From NCBI RefSeq assembly GCF_905475465.1, contig NC_062248.1, positions 1,860,001 to 1,924,000 of the forward strand: a stretch of DNA of 64,000 bases, given 5' to 3'. The notes beneath the pieces were generated by a model. The model was not told the origin of the DNA, made no database searches, and saw only the letters and a list, made by a program, of their open reading frames with translations. Below, piece after piece: positions 1 through 11,760 of the stretch. The first letter of the stretch is position 1, and each line of letters begins with the position of its first letter. A program made the translations under genes and the position numbers. The stretch comes from Pieris napi. Lineage: Eukaryota; Arthropoda; Insecta; Lepidoptera; Pieridae.

Positions 1-266
1 TAAGATGAATTAAAAAAAAACAAAGACTTGTCCTCTATCAGCAGGAGGCATGGTAAAATAGGAGCACTCACTTACATTCTCGTGTGAACAACACGCAAAC
101 ACATAGTCGAAATAACTAACATCACCGCATACACGAATTCAAGTACGTCCAGTCGTGGTGACTGATTGTGATAAGCACCCGTTCACGAGTATGACGCATG
201 GCCAGCCATCGGCCCCCTCGCCATATTTTCGCCCGACGCATGGACGCCGCCACACTTTCATCAAAA
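1..266 (-). repeat. LINE 3' UTR fragment
   Basis: From about position 15 this stretch is the reverse complement, with scattered differences, of 26800-27050, which lies downstream of the 714-codon reverse transcriptase at 24449-26593. A shorter copy lies at 15041-15165, also in the minus orientation. It is therefore read as a detached piece of the 3' untranslated region of that LINE family, with a short A-run at 12-20. The outer limit near 266 is where similarity to the 26.8 kb copy fades. It could instead be a separate SINE-like repeat that has been captured by the LINE. Confidence 0.6.
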
Positions 267-1066
267 ATGGCCCCAACTCAGTTTAAGATATGTATATTCT
301 ATATATACACCTATATTAATTTGGACTGACATGTACATTATACATATATAAATTATAGTTATTCTTTAAAATAAATACAATACAGCTAGTTCGTAGCTTT
401 GTGTTGAAACGACCTTTTTGACCCCAAACGGATTTATTCTGATACTCCTAATCTAACCTCAAGCTATTCAATAAGTTTTTCGTCCCAAAATCCTCGGACT
501 TGGCATTTGCATTACAATTTCGACTAAGTTTGGATTGCGTGCCTTGTATGAGAATTGTGGTCTAAGCAACGGTTTCTTATTATTACTATATGTTATATTT
601 ACAGTGATAAAATTTAGTGACAGCCACATCAGATTGACACAAAAAATTTACAAGTAATTTATCCTAATATGATGATGTAATAATAACGGGAGTTCGTTAC
701 TCATTACTGCTATAAAGCAATTGAACATCAAATTAAAAAAATAATAATATATACGTGGTCAAATGTCAACCAATTTCGGTCGAATTGTTCCGGCTATATT
801 TTTTAATATATTCGATGTAAATATAGACTTTGCTTTACCACCATAAAGTAGCATTCTTATGGTGGATTTTTTAAATCGGTCCCGTAGTTATATGTTGCAT
901 CAATAAAAAAGAAACACTTTCTTTATAATATTGTAGATAGAACTTTTAATAGATTTTTGATAGAGTGTTGTATTTTTAATGTAAGCGCGTGTGTATTTAA
1001 TACTGTCGAACAAAAAGCATAATTACGACACGAGTGTTAACCCGTGACCTATCTCCATGTGAAGTC
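267..1066. other. AT-rich gene-free stretch
   Basis: No coding frame, inverted repeat pair or recognised repeat was seen here, only AT-rich sequence with TA-rich runs near 295-350. Confidence 0.5.
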
Positions 1067-1194
1067 CAGCCCTTCGATTCTGTAACTCACTTTTCGAATC
1101 ATAAAATGACTGCTTCACGACTGATTTAAGAGCGACCGCCGATGCGAAAACCGCTGTGTGAGTTCGAAAAGTGAGTTACAGAATCGCAGGGCAG
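1067..1194. mobile_element. Short MITE with about 30-bp inverted repeats
   Basis: The two ends are inverted repeats sharing the core CTCACTTTTCGAA; the outermost bases read CAGCCC on the left and, inverted, CTGCCC on the right. The interior carries GAGCGACCGCCGATGCG. A shortened relative with the same ends lies at 62216-62292, so this is a family. No coding sequence is present, so it must be moved in trans. A target-site duplication could not be read with confidence. Confidence 0.75.
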
Positions 1195-1374
1195 GTAAAG
1201 ACTTAGACCGTTAAATTTGAGTTGTTAATTTTCAATAGTCATAAAGTAACCTTTCCAGTAAAAACTAATTAGACTATTAAAAGAACCCCGCTTAATTATA
1301 ATGTATTTTCAGAGAACCATTTAAAATAAATTCATTTAAAGTGAATAAAATTATTGTTGAAAGTAATTTAGGGG

Positions 1375-1733
1375 TTGGAAAATGGTGACGAGGATGACGG
1401 ACGAGTGGATGAATTTGGAAGAGGCCTCCACTCCGTCGGAGGTCATGTACTAATTTTAATATAATGGCATGTACTTAATGAAATCCTGATTATAAAAAAA
1501 TAATTTAAAAATAATTTAAAACAACTTTTAATGTTCAAAATGTTTCAATCCTTGTACCTTTCTTCTTTTTTATAGCTACTAGTATGTTTGTCGTTGTCCG
1601 GATTTATCAATTTTGTGTGTGAAACTTTTTGTGGATACATCCAATGTGTTTATTTTATGTTTTATTTTTTAACTTTTTTTGTTGTATAGAGAAGTATCTG
1701 TTTTGCTTCCCAAATAAATAAATAAATAAATAC
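1375..1733 (+). pseudogene. Non-LTR retrotransposon C-terminal tail and 3' UTR
   Basis: The frame around 1390-1463 reads a short tail containing WMNLEEASTPSEVMY followed by a stop, which resembles the last residues of lepidopteran endonuclease/reverse transcriptase LINEs. A 3' UTR follows and ends in four AAAT repeats at about 1714-1731, the typical simple-repeat tail of an RTE-like element. A second, more decayed copy lies at 58215-58345. Only the extreme 3' end is present, so this is a 5'-truncated insertion. Confidence 0.55.
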
Positions 1734-1734
1734 A

Positions 1735-1895
1735 GGCTGTGATACTTTTTGACATCCAACACCTTTCTTCAGTCACCGTGACCACGCACGCTGTAAAGCA
1801 CGCGAAACGTCGGTTAAATTTAAAATTATGTTAAATAATTGTAAATTTATAATAATACATAACTTTAATCCGGTTAAAAAGTTTTTTCTTTAAAT
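1735..1895 (+). repeat. Repeat with GCGAAACGTCGG core, copy 1
   Basis: This directly abuts the preceding LINE tail. It shares a long stretch with 12946-13174 and, inverted, with 19890-20100: a start near CTGTGATACTTTTTGACAT, a central CACGCGAAACGTCGG and an end near CCGGTTAAAAAG. The GAAACGTC core and inverted-copy behaviour are reminiscent of Penelope-like retroelements, but no coding sequence is present, so the class is a guess. Confidence 0.55.
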
Positions 1896-2670
1896 ACAGG
1901 CTATTTGTATTTATATTATTTTATTTGTAAACATAATTTTCCAGTATTAAACTAAACAGTTCTTCGTTTCTTGCAATTATATTTTATGATTGTGTTTATT
2001 AGTGAATAACATTTTAATACTGTCATATAATGTTCTATTTCTTTTATTTCCATGTGACGAATTGAAAATTACATTATCGTTTAAAATCAGTTTAGGAATA
2101 AGCTTGTTGAAGTATAATTTTAATAAATTAGATTGGTAATTGCCAATGAACGGAATTAATACGGCTTCAAACTTTCTTTTGTTTCATAACTAGTTCGACT
2201 CAGTTCGTTTCCCAGGGCAACAATAGACTAGGTAGAATTTAATTCATAACTGCAGTTTGAGCTATGGTCCAGTCCTTTCATTATTATCTAATGCACAGAA
2301 GGCTGATCACCTTATAATAAATTAATAACTTTAACGCCGTATGACTATCCTAAGGCCCAACGAATGTTTCTTAATAAATATGACCCCGCACTTCCGTCTC
2401 GGCCGTCTCTGAATCTGTGAAAAAAGATAACAATTGTGTAAAGGCAAGTTGATCACTGTCTTCTTTGCGACACATACATCGATTTTAGGTTCTAAAACTA
2501 TTTTTTTTTTGTGATTAAAAGCTTGCCAACGCTCGGCACACTGATACATTGGTAAAAACAAACACAAAATACAATTTTTAATGTGACAAGCACTTAAAGG
2601 CAAACATGACATACATGTAGAGACCATACAAATATCAATCAAAACAAATATTGAACGAAATAAAAAATAA
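1896..2670. other. AT-rich gene-free stretch
   Basis: A 103-codon frame on the minus strand (2331-2642) has no recognisable domain and ordinary AT-rich composition. Nothing else was identified. Confidence 0.4.
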
Positions 2671-2960
2671 ATCAGTGGCGCTACTACCTCTTTAGGTCTT
2701 GGCCTCAGATTTCTGAATCTGTTTCATGATCATTTTTAAATCTAATAGGCAAGTAGGTGATCAGCCTCTAGTGCCTGACACACGCCGTCGACTTTTTGGT
2801 TCTAAGACATGTCGGTTTCCTCACGACGTTTTCGTTCACCGTTCGAGAAAATGTTAAATGCGCACAAAGAAAGAAAGTCCATTGGTGCACAGCCGAGGAT
2901 CGAACCTACGACTACAGGTATGTGAGTCGCACGCTGAAGCCACTAGGCCAACACTGCTCT
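2671..2960 (-). repeat. tRNA-derived SINE, full length
   Basis: Read on the minus strand it has a tRNA-like head with an A box (GGCCTAGTGGCTTCAGCGTG) and a B box (GGTTCGATCC type, here near 2888-2900). A body follows containing the GTCGACGGCGTGTGTCAGGCA segment, and a 3' end close to GCGCCACTGATTTATTTT. The same layout recurs about 17 times in this window in both orientations. Such SINEs are transcribed by RNA polymerase III and moved by LINE enzymes. This copy is nearly complete. Confidence 0.88.
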
Positions 2961-4096
2961 TTAACTGCTGTTTAATTAAACAAAACAAACATTACAAATA
3001 TCACCAGACAAATACAATTCATAATATTAATAATACTGTAAGTAAAAAGTTCTTTTTAATAAAGTCTATCCTGATATCCTGAAAATACAAGTTCGTAGAA
3101 TAATAACGTAATAAAAAACCTCATAAATACCATAACCAGAATCCTCTGGATTGTGAAGGTTAAGTCGACCTTGGATGCCCTTGACTTGCCAACAGGTTTA
3201 CGATCTGTTTTATTAGAACCTGCCGGAAATCCGGGAGCTTCATGTCAAAATCACTCGCTATCTCGCTGATGTTAACTGTCAAATACAATTTTTATCGGCG
3301 CTTAGATGTTTTCGAAGTTCTATTTTTATTTTATTTCAATAAATTCGTACGAAATATGTTATAACTTGAATAGTTTTCGTGACGTTTATATGAATTAATG
3401 TACGCCTTTAGAAACTAACTTTGGCGATAAATTATTTCCATATCTATAAAAGAAATAATTATGGCAAAAGAAAAAATTGTGTTACTTATAAGCAAGATGG
3501 CCGAATCTGTTGGTACTAGAATTATTTATCTGTATACCAAACATGTATAGAACTTAAACCACATTTTAAGCCTCATTCAGAATTATTTATAATTTGTTGA
3601 GGACATGAATCCTACCGTAAACACAGCCTTTCCAAATTAGTACGAGATAATGCTAGGGTCAGTAGTTATTGTCTCCATGTCACGTTCTAGAAGATTTCAT
3701 GTTTATTTAATTTTTATTCAGGAACCCAAACTTAGAAGTTCTCGTTGCATGTAAAAATTATAGCTTGTTTATATACAAGTAAATAGGTGTTTGTATGTCC
3801 TTCGGCATATTATATGCTATCTAGAACATACCCATAACTATATCATTCTTTATTGAGTTCTACAAACAGAAACTTTAGTATGACGTATCGAGGTTATCTC
3901 CGATCAAACAAAACTCCATTACACAAGGAATACTTTCTAACTCATATCCTGCCTACTAACGTCCGGTGTCTATTCATAATAGTTGTGTTTTTCCTTGTGT
4001 TTCTTTTGCACATGGGAACTTTCTGAAGGCCCACATGCTACGTGCACCGGTCACCTTCACACTGCTAGAAGACTTAAAATTGTTCGGTTTCTATAA
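2961..4096. other. AT-rich gene-free stretch
   Basis: No coding frame or recognised repeat. Short frames here run into SINE sequence and are not genes. Confidence 0.4.
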
Positions 4097-4995
4097 TAAT
4101 AATAATATAAGCCTTTATTCAGACATAAATTTTACATTATTTTAATCTTAACTTTTGTCTCTACTGAGTCGGTTTCCATGTCAATCTTCGTATCCTCGTT
4201 GTGACGTCTTCAATTTTCGTGTGGTTTTTGATTTTATTATTCATTCTATCGGACTTCCTGATATTTAGCATTGTTCTTTCCATCGCTGTCTAGCATGTCT
4301 TCCGTTTCCTGGTTTGCGATTTAGTGAGTGCCCAAGTTTGGCAGCCGTATGTTAAGACTAGAAGTATGCAGGTGTTATGCTTCCAGTCTTGCTTTTGACG
4401 TTTATTTCAATATCTGTGTATTTCATTATTTCCTTAAGCCCCCAGAAACATTTCCACGCTTTCCCAAGTATTGTACCTATCTCTTTGACATTATATCAGT
4501 AGTTGAGATTTGTTGGCCCAGGTATGTGTAGGTACTCTTTCACATAATCAATTGACTCTCCATTTACAATAATAATATCGTCTGATGCATTCGTCATAGC
4601 TTTGGTTTTGGAGGTGTTCATTGTTAGCCCTACCTTGCGACTTTTCCTCTCCAGGTCTGTGATCATAATTCTTAGATGCTCTTTGTTTGTAGCAACTAGT
4701 ATGATGTCAAAGGCGAATCGTAGGTGTGTTAGTTGTTCCTCATTGATGTTTAGTCCGTACCCATCCCATTTTAATTCTTTGAAGATTTCATCTAGTACAG
4801 CTGTGAATAATTTAGGCGATAGGGGGTCTCCTTGACGTACATCTCTATTTATTTTGATTTCGTTTCCTACTTTTTCTAGTTTTATTGTAGCGGTTTTGGT
4901 TCGACTCCTTGATTTTTAAGGCAGTGCCAGATATTTCCGTGCTCTATTGAGTCGAATGCCTTGTTGTAGTCGATGAAGCGACAATAGAACGGCAC
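4097..4995 (-). pseudogene. RTE-type LINE reverse transcriptase, degenerate
   Basis: On the minus strand, from about 4990 downward, broken frames give FIDYNKAFDSIEHGNIW (palm motif A region) and then RDVRQGDPLSPKLF (motif B). The catalytic region follows as LRFAFDIILVA, where the usual F-A-D-D has become F-A-F-D. Then comes MNTSKTKAM, and the connector is VLTYGCQTWA near 4330-4360. The order and motifs fit the RTE group of endonuclease/reverse transcriptase LINEs common in Lepidoptera. Stops and frameshifts interrupt it, the endonuclease domain is absent (5' truncation near 4995), and the 3' end is an (AAT)n-like tail near 4097-4115. It is not functional. Confidence 0.85.
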
Positions 4996-5361
4996 ATTGA
5001 ATTCGATTTCTAGCGACACAATAATTGTTTTCATTACAGATTACTCCAATGCGGTAATTATTTATAGTTACATCACATGCAAACCTATACATACACAGAA
5101 AAAAACACAATATTAAACAGTAATAGATTAAAACATTTACAAAAAGACGAACTATTTCTTACAATGTAGGAACTGACACGAAGCCAACCTTTTGTCAGTT
5201 CATCCAACGGATAATTAAAAAATTCTGGTTTTCTGTGCAGTTCATTATTTTTCAAACGTTGTGTCATGTGTTGTTATCTTAGTAATCAGAGAAGGCTTAC
5301 TTTGTCTTAAATTAACACATAAATGTAGAAATGTCGCCCCTTAGAATGTGTATGGAACAGC

Positions 5362-5628
5362 AAGAAGAATTATTATTATTATTATTTTTTAATAGAACGG
5401 GGGGCAAACGGGCAGGAGGCACACCTGATGTTAAGTGATACCGCCGCCCATGGACACTCTCAGTGCCAGAGGGCTCGCGAGTGCGTTGCCGGCCTTTTAA
5501 GAATTGGGACGCTCTTTTCTTGAAGGACCCTAAGTCGAATTGGTTCGACCCTAAGTCGTAATACTTCAGTGGGCAGCTGGTTCCACAAAGTGGTGGTGCG
5601 CGGCAAAAACTGCCTTGAAATTTGCTTA
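5362..5628 (-). pseudogene. Jockey/CR1-group LINE 3' fragment
   Basis: On the minus strand this encodes a tail with QFDLGSFKKRA and GRRYHLTSG, matching the C-terminal region of the reverse transcriptase at 20989-22565. An A-rich and (AAT)n tail lies at its left edge. A small internal duplication of about 13 bases (GACCCTAAGTCG, twice near 5525-5560) breaks the frame. It is a 5'-truncated copy in opposite orientation to the main element. Confidence 0.85.
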
Positions 5629-6062
5629 CAAAAGTAATTACAAAGAAAAACATAAATTTGTTTGCATGTAACTGTTAAAACATTTGTATGATGTTTCATT
5701 TCGTTAAATACTTCGACTAATCGGAACTAATGTGCTAGCTTTGAGGATTAGTCACATATTCCTATTTAGAAGTTTAATTAGACTGTTAGGTGGGGATTAC
5801 CTTAGCTTTGAAATATTGTATACCCATACAAAGACAACATATGATGAAATCTTTTTTTGCTTGACAAAAACAGCTTCATAAAAAAATCCACAAATTAATT
5901 TTACTGTAAATAATATGTAAACAATTATTTATTTTTCCTTTCAAAGATAAAGTAATCTTGCATTACACACTTTTATATAATACAAAATTCAGTGACAGTT
6001 CACAAATTACTCAGATGTAGTATTATTATGTTAGGGGGTAACAATAATTTAATAAAAAATAA
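5629..6062. other. AT-rich gene-free stretch
   Basis: Nothing recognised. Confidence 0.4.
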
Positions 6063-6364
6063 ATCAGTGGCGCTACAACCTCTTTAGGTCTGGACCTCAG
6101 ATTTCTGAATCGGTTTCATGATCAAATGATGATTCATGATTCAATCTGATAGTAGGCAAGTAGGTGATCAGCCTCCTGTGCCTGACACACGCCGACGACT
6201 TTTTGGGTCTAAGACATGTCGGTTTCCTCACGATGTTTTCCTTCACCGTTCGAACAAATGTAATGCGCACATAGAAAGAAAGTCCATTGGTGCACAGCCG
6301 GGGACCAAACCTACGACCTCAGGGATGAGAGTCGCACGCTGAAGCCACTAGACCAACACTGCTC
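6063..6364 (-). repeat. tRNA-derived SINE, full length
   Basis: Complete copy of the family seen at 2671-2960, with head and B box near 6300-6320 and the 3' end at the left beside AAAAAATAAATCAG. It has a small duplication around 6117-6150 (two ATGATTCATGAT-like pieces). Confidence 0.88.
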
Positions 6365-7112
6365 ACAATAAATTAAATCAAATAAACATTTATGTACACT
6401 TATGAACGTAATTAAAGATTTATGGTTCTAAATTTGCATATGAATATGGCAATAAACTCTCCGTTACTCTTTTAAATCGTCAATCTCTTTTAAGTTGTAA
6501 GTAACTGCAACCATTACTAAATGCTCCTCGTCACATGTTAAAGCAGCTAATAAGTGTAATTAAAATAAAAAGTGTGTGTGTGGGAACAACAAGCAAACAT
6601 GCAGTATCAACGTGAATTAAAGCAGTTTTATTAATAACCCTATTACACGTCACTAAGACTTTTATATAGGTATTTAATACAGTTGAAGATCTGTTTCACA
6701 ATGAACGTATAAAAGGCGTGCGACAAGTTTTTCGGTCGCAGACTTCAAAAACAATTAAACCAAACGCATTTAATCTTACTAACCTAAGTCATCTCCCTTC
6801 AAGACATAAAAAATCAGTTAAGCGTTAATGGGGTATGAACATAAGACCGGTCCGAGTCACGTCAAGATATCAAATGACTAAGTAAATGAAGGTACTTTAC
6901 GAGGTGTCCTGGAATAAATTCAGTAGTAAACACATTGTACTGTTGGCCCAGCGCCAGTACAGATTTAATATATTTGCGACCGCGTAAACAAAAGATACAT
7001 TTTTGGAGTTCCTTTTCTAACAAACGATTGTATATATTTATTTTAATTGTAGAGATGTTTAACTATCTAATTTTGTAAAGAATATATAAGAACAATATGT
7101 ATAAAGTATTTA
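6365..7112. other. AT-rich gene-free stretch
   Basis: No gene. A GATCTGTTTCACAATGAACG segment near 6687 resembles one end of the Tourist-like MITE at 43471-43709, but no partner end was found. Confidence 0.35.
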
Positions 7113-7190
7113 TTGGCGCCTGTGTACTTGAACCCCACGGCCCAAGAGTCTCTACTCCAAAGGGAATAAAATCGAAGCTGGATTTCCTCC
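7113..7190 (+). repeat. Fragment of an unclassified dispersed repeat
   Basis: About 65 bases match, inverted, the repeat at 45897-46140: ACCCCACGGCCCAAGAG followed by TCTCTACTCCAAAGGGAA. A shorter piece lies near 22757-22800. In the longer copy the antisense frame reads PHGPRVSTPMGTKSKLE, which looks like the end of a LINE-encoded or repeat-encoded frame, but I do not recognise the family. Confidence 0.5.
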
Positions 7191-7300
7191 AGCTTCCACT
7201 CATATGATTGTGCGGTTTATTATTTTCTGCCGGGTCTGTGAGCGTGCCAGCTTTTTTGCTTGTTCGAGGGAGGTACCTACCTAATAATATTATATTATAA

Positions 7301-7641
7301 CTAGCTGATCCGGCAAACGTCGTTTTGCCATGTATATCATTTATAATAAAAAATAGGGGTCATCTACGATCATAGAGGGGTGAAAATTAGGGGTTGTATG
7401 TATTTTTTTTAATGCTGTATCATAAAAAGTTAAAAAAAATCTAAATATTAGTAATATATAATTATAATCTAAAAGAAATGTAGGGGTGGGCTCTACCCCT
7501 AAAATTTAGGGGGATGAAAAAAAAAAGTTGTCCGATTCTCAGACATACCCAATATGCACACACAATTTCATGAGAATCGGTCAAGCCGTTTTGAAGGAGT
7601 TTAACTACAAACACCGCGACACGAGAATTTTGTATATTAGA
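7301..7641 (-). mobile_element. Helitron-like non-autonomous element
   Basis: Read on the minus strand it starts TCTAATATAC...TTCTCGTGTCG at 7641 and ends ...CCGGATCAGCTAG at 7301, inserted between an A and a T. The TC start, CTAG end, small hairpin-like sequence before the end, lack of inverted repeats and A/T insertion site are the hallmarks of Helitrons. Two other copies (40825-41149 and 53447-53956) share the interior GAATCGGTCGAGCCGTTTCG segment. No Rep/helicase is encoded, so it depends on a partner elsewhere. Confidence 0.7.
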
Positions 7642-8498
7642 TGTTAGAATGTACGTGTACGTTTCTAACAGAAGGAATATATGGTGAATACTATTTATTC
7701 TGAGATTAAACTTGTACAAAATTTGTTGAAAAAAAATAGGAGTAAAGCGATCTCTCGTCACAAAATTAGGGACTAAAAATTGGTTCTAAAATACATATTC
7801 TAACATACATAATTCTATATTTATTAAAAACTTCATTATGTCAATATTAATTAATTCACAAAACAAAGACTTATGCAACAACGTACTTAAGATAGAAGTA
7901 AAATAAACTATTTATATTATAATATTATATTTAAAAAACATATATAAATTAGAACATTTTGCAACGGTCTACAGAACCCGAGTATATACATATATATACA
8001 AAGCGTTTGACAGCTTATAATATAGTACAAAAAATTAACATTTCTACTCAATTGAGCTACTATGTCTTATGTGTACCTAACCTAGACAAACTAGCTTCCA
8101 AAAACTGTGGTAAATATTATTTTTGCTTTCCATTAATATTTTTGTATAATATAAACAAAATAATATGTAATTAAATTGTTTATGATCGTAATTTGACCCG
8201 TTATAAAAAGGGGATTTAATTAAAATCCTTCGCAAAATATCACATTGGAGAACTTATTACTTTAAAATAATTTGTAATATTTTTAACAAATTTTACGTGT
8301 AAATGAAAGCCTGTCGATGTATTTTGTAAAGTTAAACCAACGCTAGAAACTGACGAGACCAACCAACGAGAAATACCTCAAACTTATTAAAAGTGTCACC
8401 GTAGCTAATCATTTTAGTTAAATATAATCAACTTATCAATAGCGTGTTCTGCAAAACCTAATTAAAGCTATAATTAATAACAGTCATATTTTTGATGG
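7642..8498. other. AT-rich gene-free stretch
   Basis: Only AT-rich sequence with TA runs. A 71-codon frame at 7959-8174 has no recognisable domain. Confidence 0.4.
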
Positions 8499-8920
8499 GC
8501 AGTGTTAGCCTAAGTTTTGATGAGCGAATGTTAGTGAGGTCGTTGGTTTGAACCCCGGCCGTGCACCAATATACTTTCTCATACGGTAAAGGAATACATT
8601 GCGTACAATGTGGAATACATTCGTGAGCTTAACTTTGGAACAATATGGTCTCATATTAATAAATTAAGGTTGGTTTAATATAAACGTTAAGAGCGGCTTG
8701 AGGGTGGGCTCACATCGCTGAGGGCCACTTTTCTGTGTATGAAAATTTGCTTGTACGAAATAAAAAAGCTTCGTGAGGAACCAGCATGCCTTAGAGCCAA
8801 ACAGTTGACAGCGTGTGCCAGGCTCAGAAGCCTAATTACTTGCCCACTTTAAACAAATGATTAAGCAAGGAAATACAGAAACCAAAAGCCAGACCAAAAG
8901 GTTGTAGCGCCCCTAAATTT
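8499..8920 (+). repeat. Diverged SINE with internal insertion
   Basis: The head (8499-8565: GCAGTGTT...GGTCGTTGGTTTGAACCCC) and the tail (8770-8920: GTGAGGAACC...GGTTGTAGCGCCCC) belong to the SINE family. About 150 unrelated bases at roughly 8605-8765 separate them. Extensive point changes make this one of the oldest copies here. Confidence 0.7.
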
Positions 8921-10525
8921 GTTTTGGTATATTTTTGCCGATTTATTATGACATTTGTTTTCGCGTTTCTTACTCAGATATCCGTTTCGTTCAATTCCAA
9001 GACCGGGAGTTTATGTCAGCATTTCCTCGAAAACGATTTAAGACAGTCCAAAGAAAATTAAGAGCAAAACGAATAACCTTGCCCGACAAATGTCAATAAA
9101 ACGATAACGTCCATTAGCTGTGTTTATTCGTGATTCATACGTGTTAAATAAATATTCCTCTTCGGTTTCTCCTTATATATTTAATATAAGGAATTATTAT
9201 TATTATTCATTATAATTATTATAAATTTATAAATGGGGGAAGAACATTAGACTATCTTATTCCAAATTTAATAAACAGGCGAATAGCTGCACTTCTTTCT
9301 AATATAGCAAGAAACAATATTAAATTTAAATTAAAAAACTATTACATAAATCAAACAATTATAAATTTTGCATATCAAATTATGCTAATCAGACATCATC
9401 TTCATTTAATTCTTATTCGAATATAGGAATACATCCTGTATTCGAATGAGATTTCTCGTGAAGAACAGGTTTCTTGCGTCGGCTAAATGTGGAACGTCAA
9501 TGTTTCAATTGGTTTGTGACGTCTTACGTACAATTTTAATGGTTATAATGTCATAGTGTATATGTCACTGGCCTAAGTATATAAGTTAGTTATTTAAATA
9601 TGTTCGACGTCCCGGTGGACAGAAAAACTGTGTCCAGTTTGTGTTTCCACCACACCAACTTATTTTCTATATAAGATCATGTGTATAATAAATAAATCAA
9701 TATTTAATAAATTCAATTAATAGGGATGGTTACATAAAGAATAACAATACAGTAATGTTAAACTGTTCGGAGATGCGCTCGGCTATTGCTCCATCGCCGA
9801 ATGGCTAGGTAGAAATCGGTAAATGAAAATTAAAGAACAAGAAACGTGTGTGCAATTCACACGTGGTAGAAGTTAAACCTTTAATAGTTTTGGTTTCAAG
9901 ATAATGAGACGTATGTAATTTTAAGTGTAAGTTTTATCAATTATTAATTACAATTACACAAATAAAATACACAAATTTAGGTTTATACACTGTATAAAGC
10001 TTTCTATCTCAATTTCTCCCACGTTGAATCTTATGAATTGATGTGTATGTCTCTTCTTAGTGTCGCTTTTTCGTTTCATCGACTTTCAAATACGTACGCG
10101 CACATTCACCAACACGGTCAGGTTTTATTTATTCGATGTGGCGTATTTTTTTTTGAGTAGCTTACAAGCTAAACAATAATGTTACAAAGAAGGATAAAGA
10201 CGCAAGGAAGAAGCGGCCAAAACGATAAGGTTCAAGAATTTAAAAATTATGAAATCATTTTTACCTAAATATCTTCGTTAATATATCATATCACACTGAT
10301 AGAATCTCGGATCTATTTGTCGATCGAATGTCTTAACCTGAATTTCCACCGCCGACTATTACGTGTCTACAATAAAAACTAGGGAGCCATAAGACCAAAG
10401 ATTTTATTACATCACCATAAATGCGTAATGCTTTTATGACACTACCATAAAAATAGTGTAAAGCCACTGAAATATAAGGATTTTCCATGATTTTTTATCT
10501 CTTTTTACAATTATATATATAAAAA
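8921..10525. other. AT-rich gene-free stretch
   Basis: No gene or recognised repeat in 1.6 kb. Simple ATT/TTA runs occur near 9195-9235. Confidence 0.4.
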
Positions 10526-10733
10526 ATCACTGGCGCCGCCTTTGTTTAGGTCTGGGCCTCAGATTTTTGTATCTGTATCATAATTATTAGTCGATCTTAT
10601 AGGCAAGTAGGTGATTCCCCTCCTGTTCCTGACACACGCCGTCGACTTTTTGTATCTAACGCAAGCCTTATGTGCCTTGTAGAAAGAAAGTCTATTGATG
10701 CACAGTCGACGATCGAAACTACTACAACCTCAG
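10526..10733 (-). repeat. SINE, internally deleted
   Basis: The 3' part (CACTGGCGCC...GACTTTTTG) is intact, but the segment around the GTTTCCTCACGATG body is deleted near 10670. It resumes with AGAAAGAAAGTC and a mutated B box at about 10710. Confidence 0.8.
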
Positions 10734-11760
10734 GGAAACTGCTATTTTATACCAGTTGAAATTACCAGGGTGAAATTTTGATTAATGTTATAAAAATTAA
10801 AAGAATTGGGGTTCGAAGTAAAAATAATCAATCTTCGGGGTTGATAAATTATTTACTGAATATAAAATACAGTAAGTTGTAAAGTGTATTATGAAAGCAA
10901 AACAAGCATTACTTATGCGAGAAACGTACAAAGTGAACGATAAAAAGGCGCTCAACCGCACTTCTATTCTAGTTGACGATTTTACCCCGAAGCCCCAGAA
11001 GAGGCGTTTTACACGAAATATTCTCATGGGAGAAACACCTTAAGCGACAGCCACATACATTTTAAAAAACAGCCCGCCCTTGTATTGAAGTACCTTGAGA
11101 CGTTACAAAAATAAATCTAGTAAATAGATATGAGACTATTTTTCAAATAATTGTTTACAAAATCAAAATCGGATTAAAAGCGTAAGCATTGCCCATTCAA
11201 AAGCTCTTAAACATTAGGCGAGATTAGAAACACTGTTTTCCCGTCTTTGTGTTATTTCAGTTAAAATTGTAGATAAACATTTCCACGAGACTAGTGATGT
11301 CGACTCAGGGTGGTGATTTGATTAGGAGGTACTGAGACCTAACATGTTACACATTCATACACATTACACTCACTCATTCACTCACATCCACCCACACACT
11401 TATGCACTCACGCGTGGTCCGAGTCGTTAAAGGTTTAAAAAAGGGTAGTGATATGAAATTGTTGTAACCATTTAAAAAAACAAAATTATAATTTGTTACG
11501 GATTTAACAACTATTATATGCATACACTCGATACAGGTATTTTTTGCTTAAAAGGGTTCCCAAATCGTACACATTATAAATCATTGTTTTCTAAATATAT
11601 AAAACAAAGTGTTAGTTACACCACTTATAAGTCAAGATCGGCTGAAACGATGTTAGTTATCTCTTTTTTGGTGGGGAAGTTATTCTTCTCCGCTCCGAAT
11701 AGCAGTATAAGTAATAAAATATCGGACAAGTTATCGAATAACAATAAATTAATTATTTAA
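10734..11760. other. Gene-free stretch with short simple repeats
   Basis: Holds a CAC/CATT-rich simple-sequence tract at about 11348-11410. Two small frames (10797-11027 minus, 11518-11760 plus) have no recognisable domains. No gene identified. Confidence 0.4.

Noticed and set aside
2671..2960. Functional tRNA gene from the A and B boxes
   Set aside because: The boxes belong to a SINE head repeated about 17 times, with no tRNA cloverleaf or acceptor stem.
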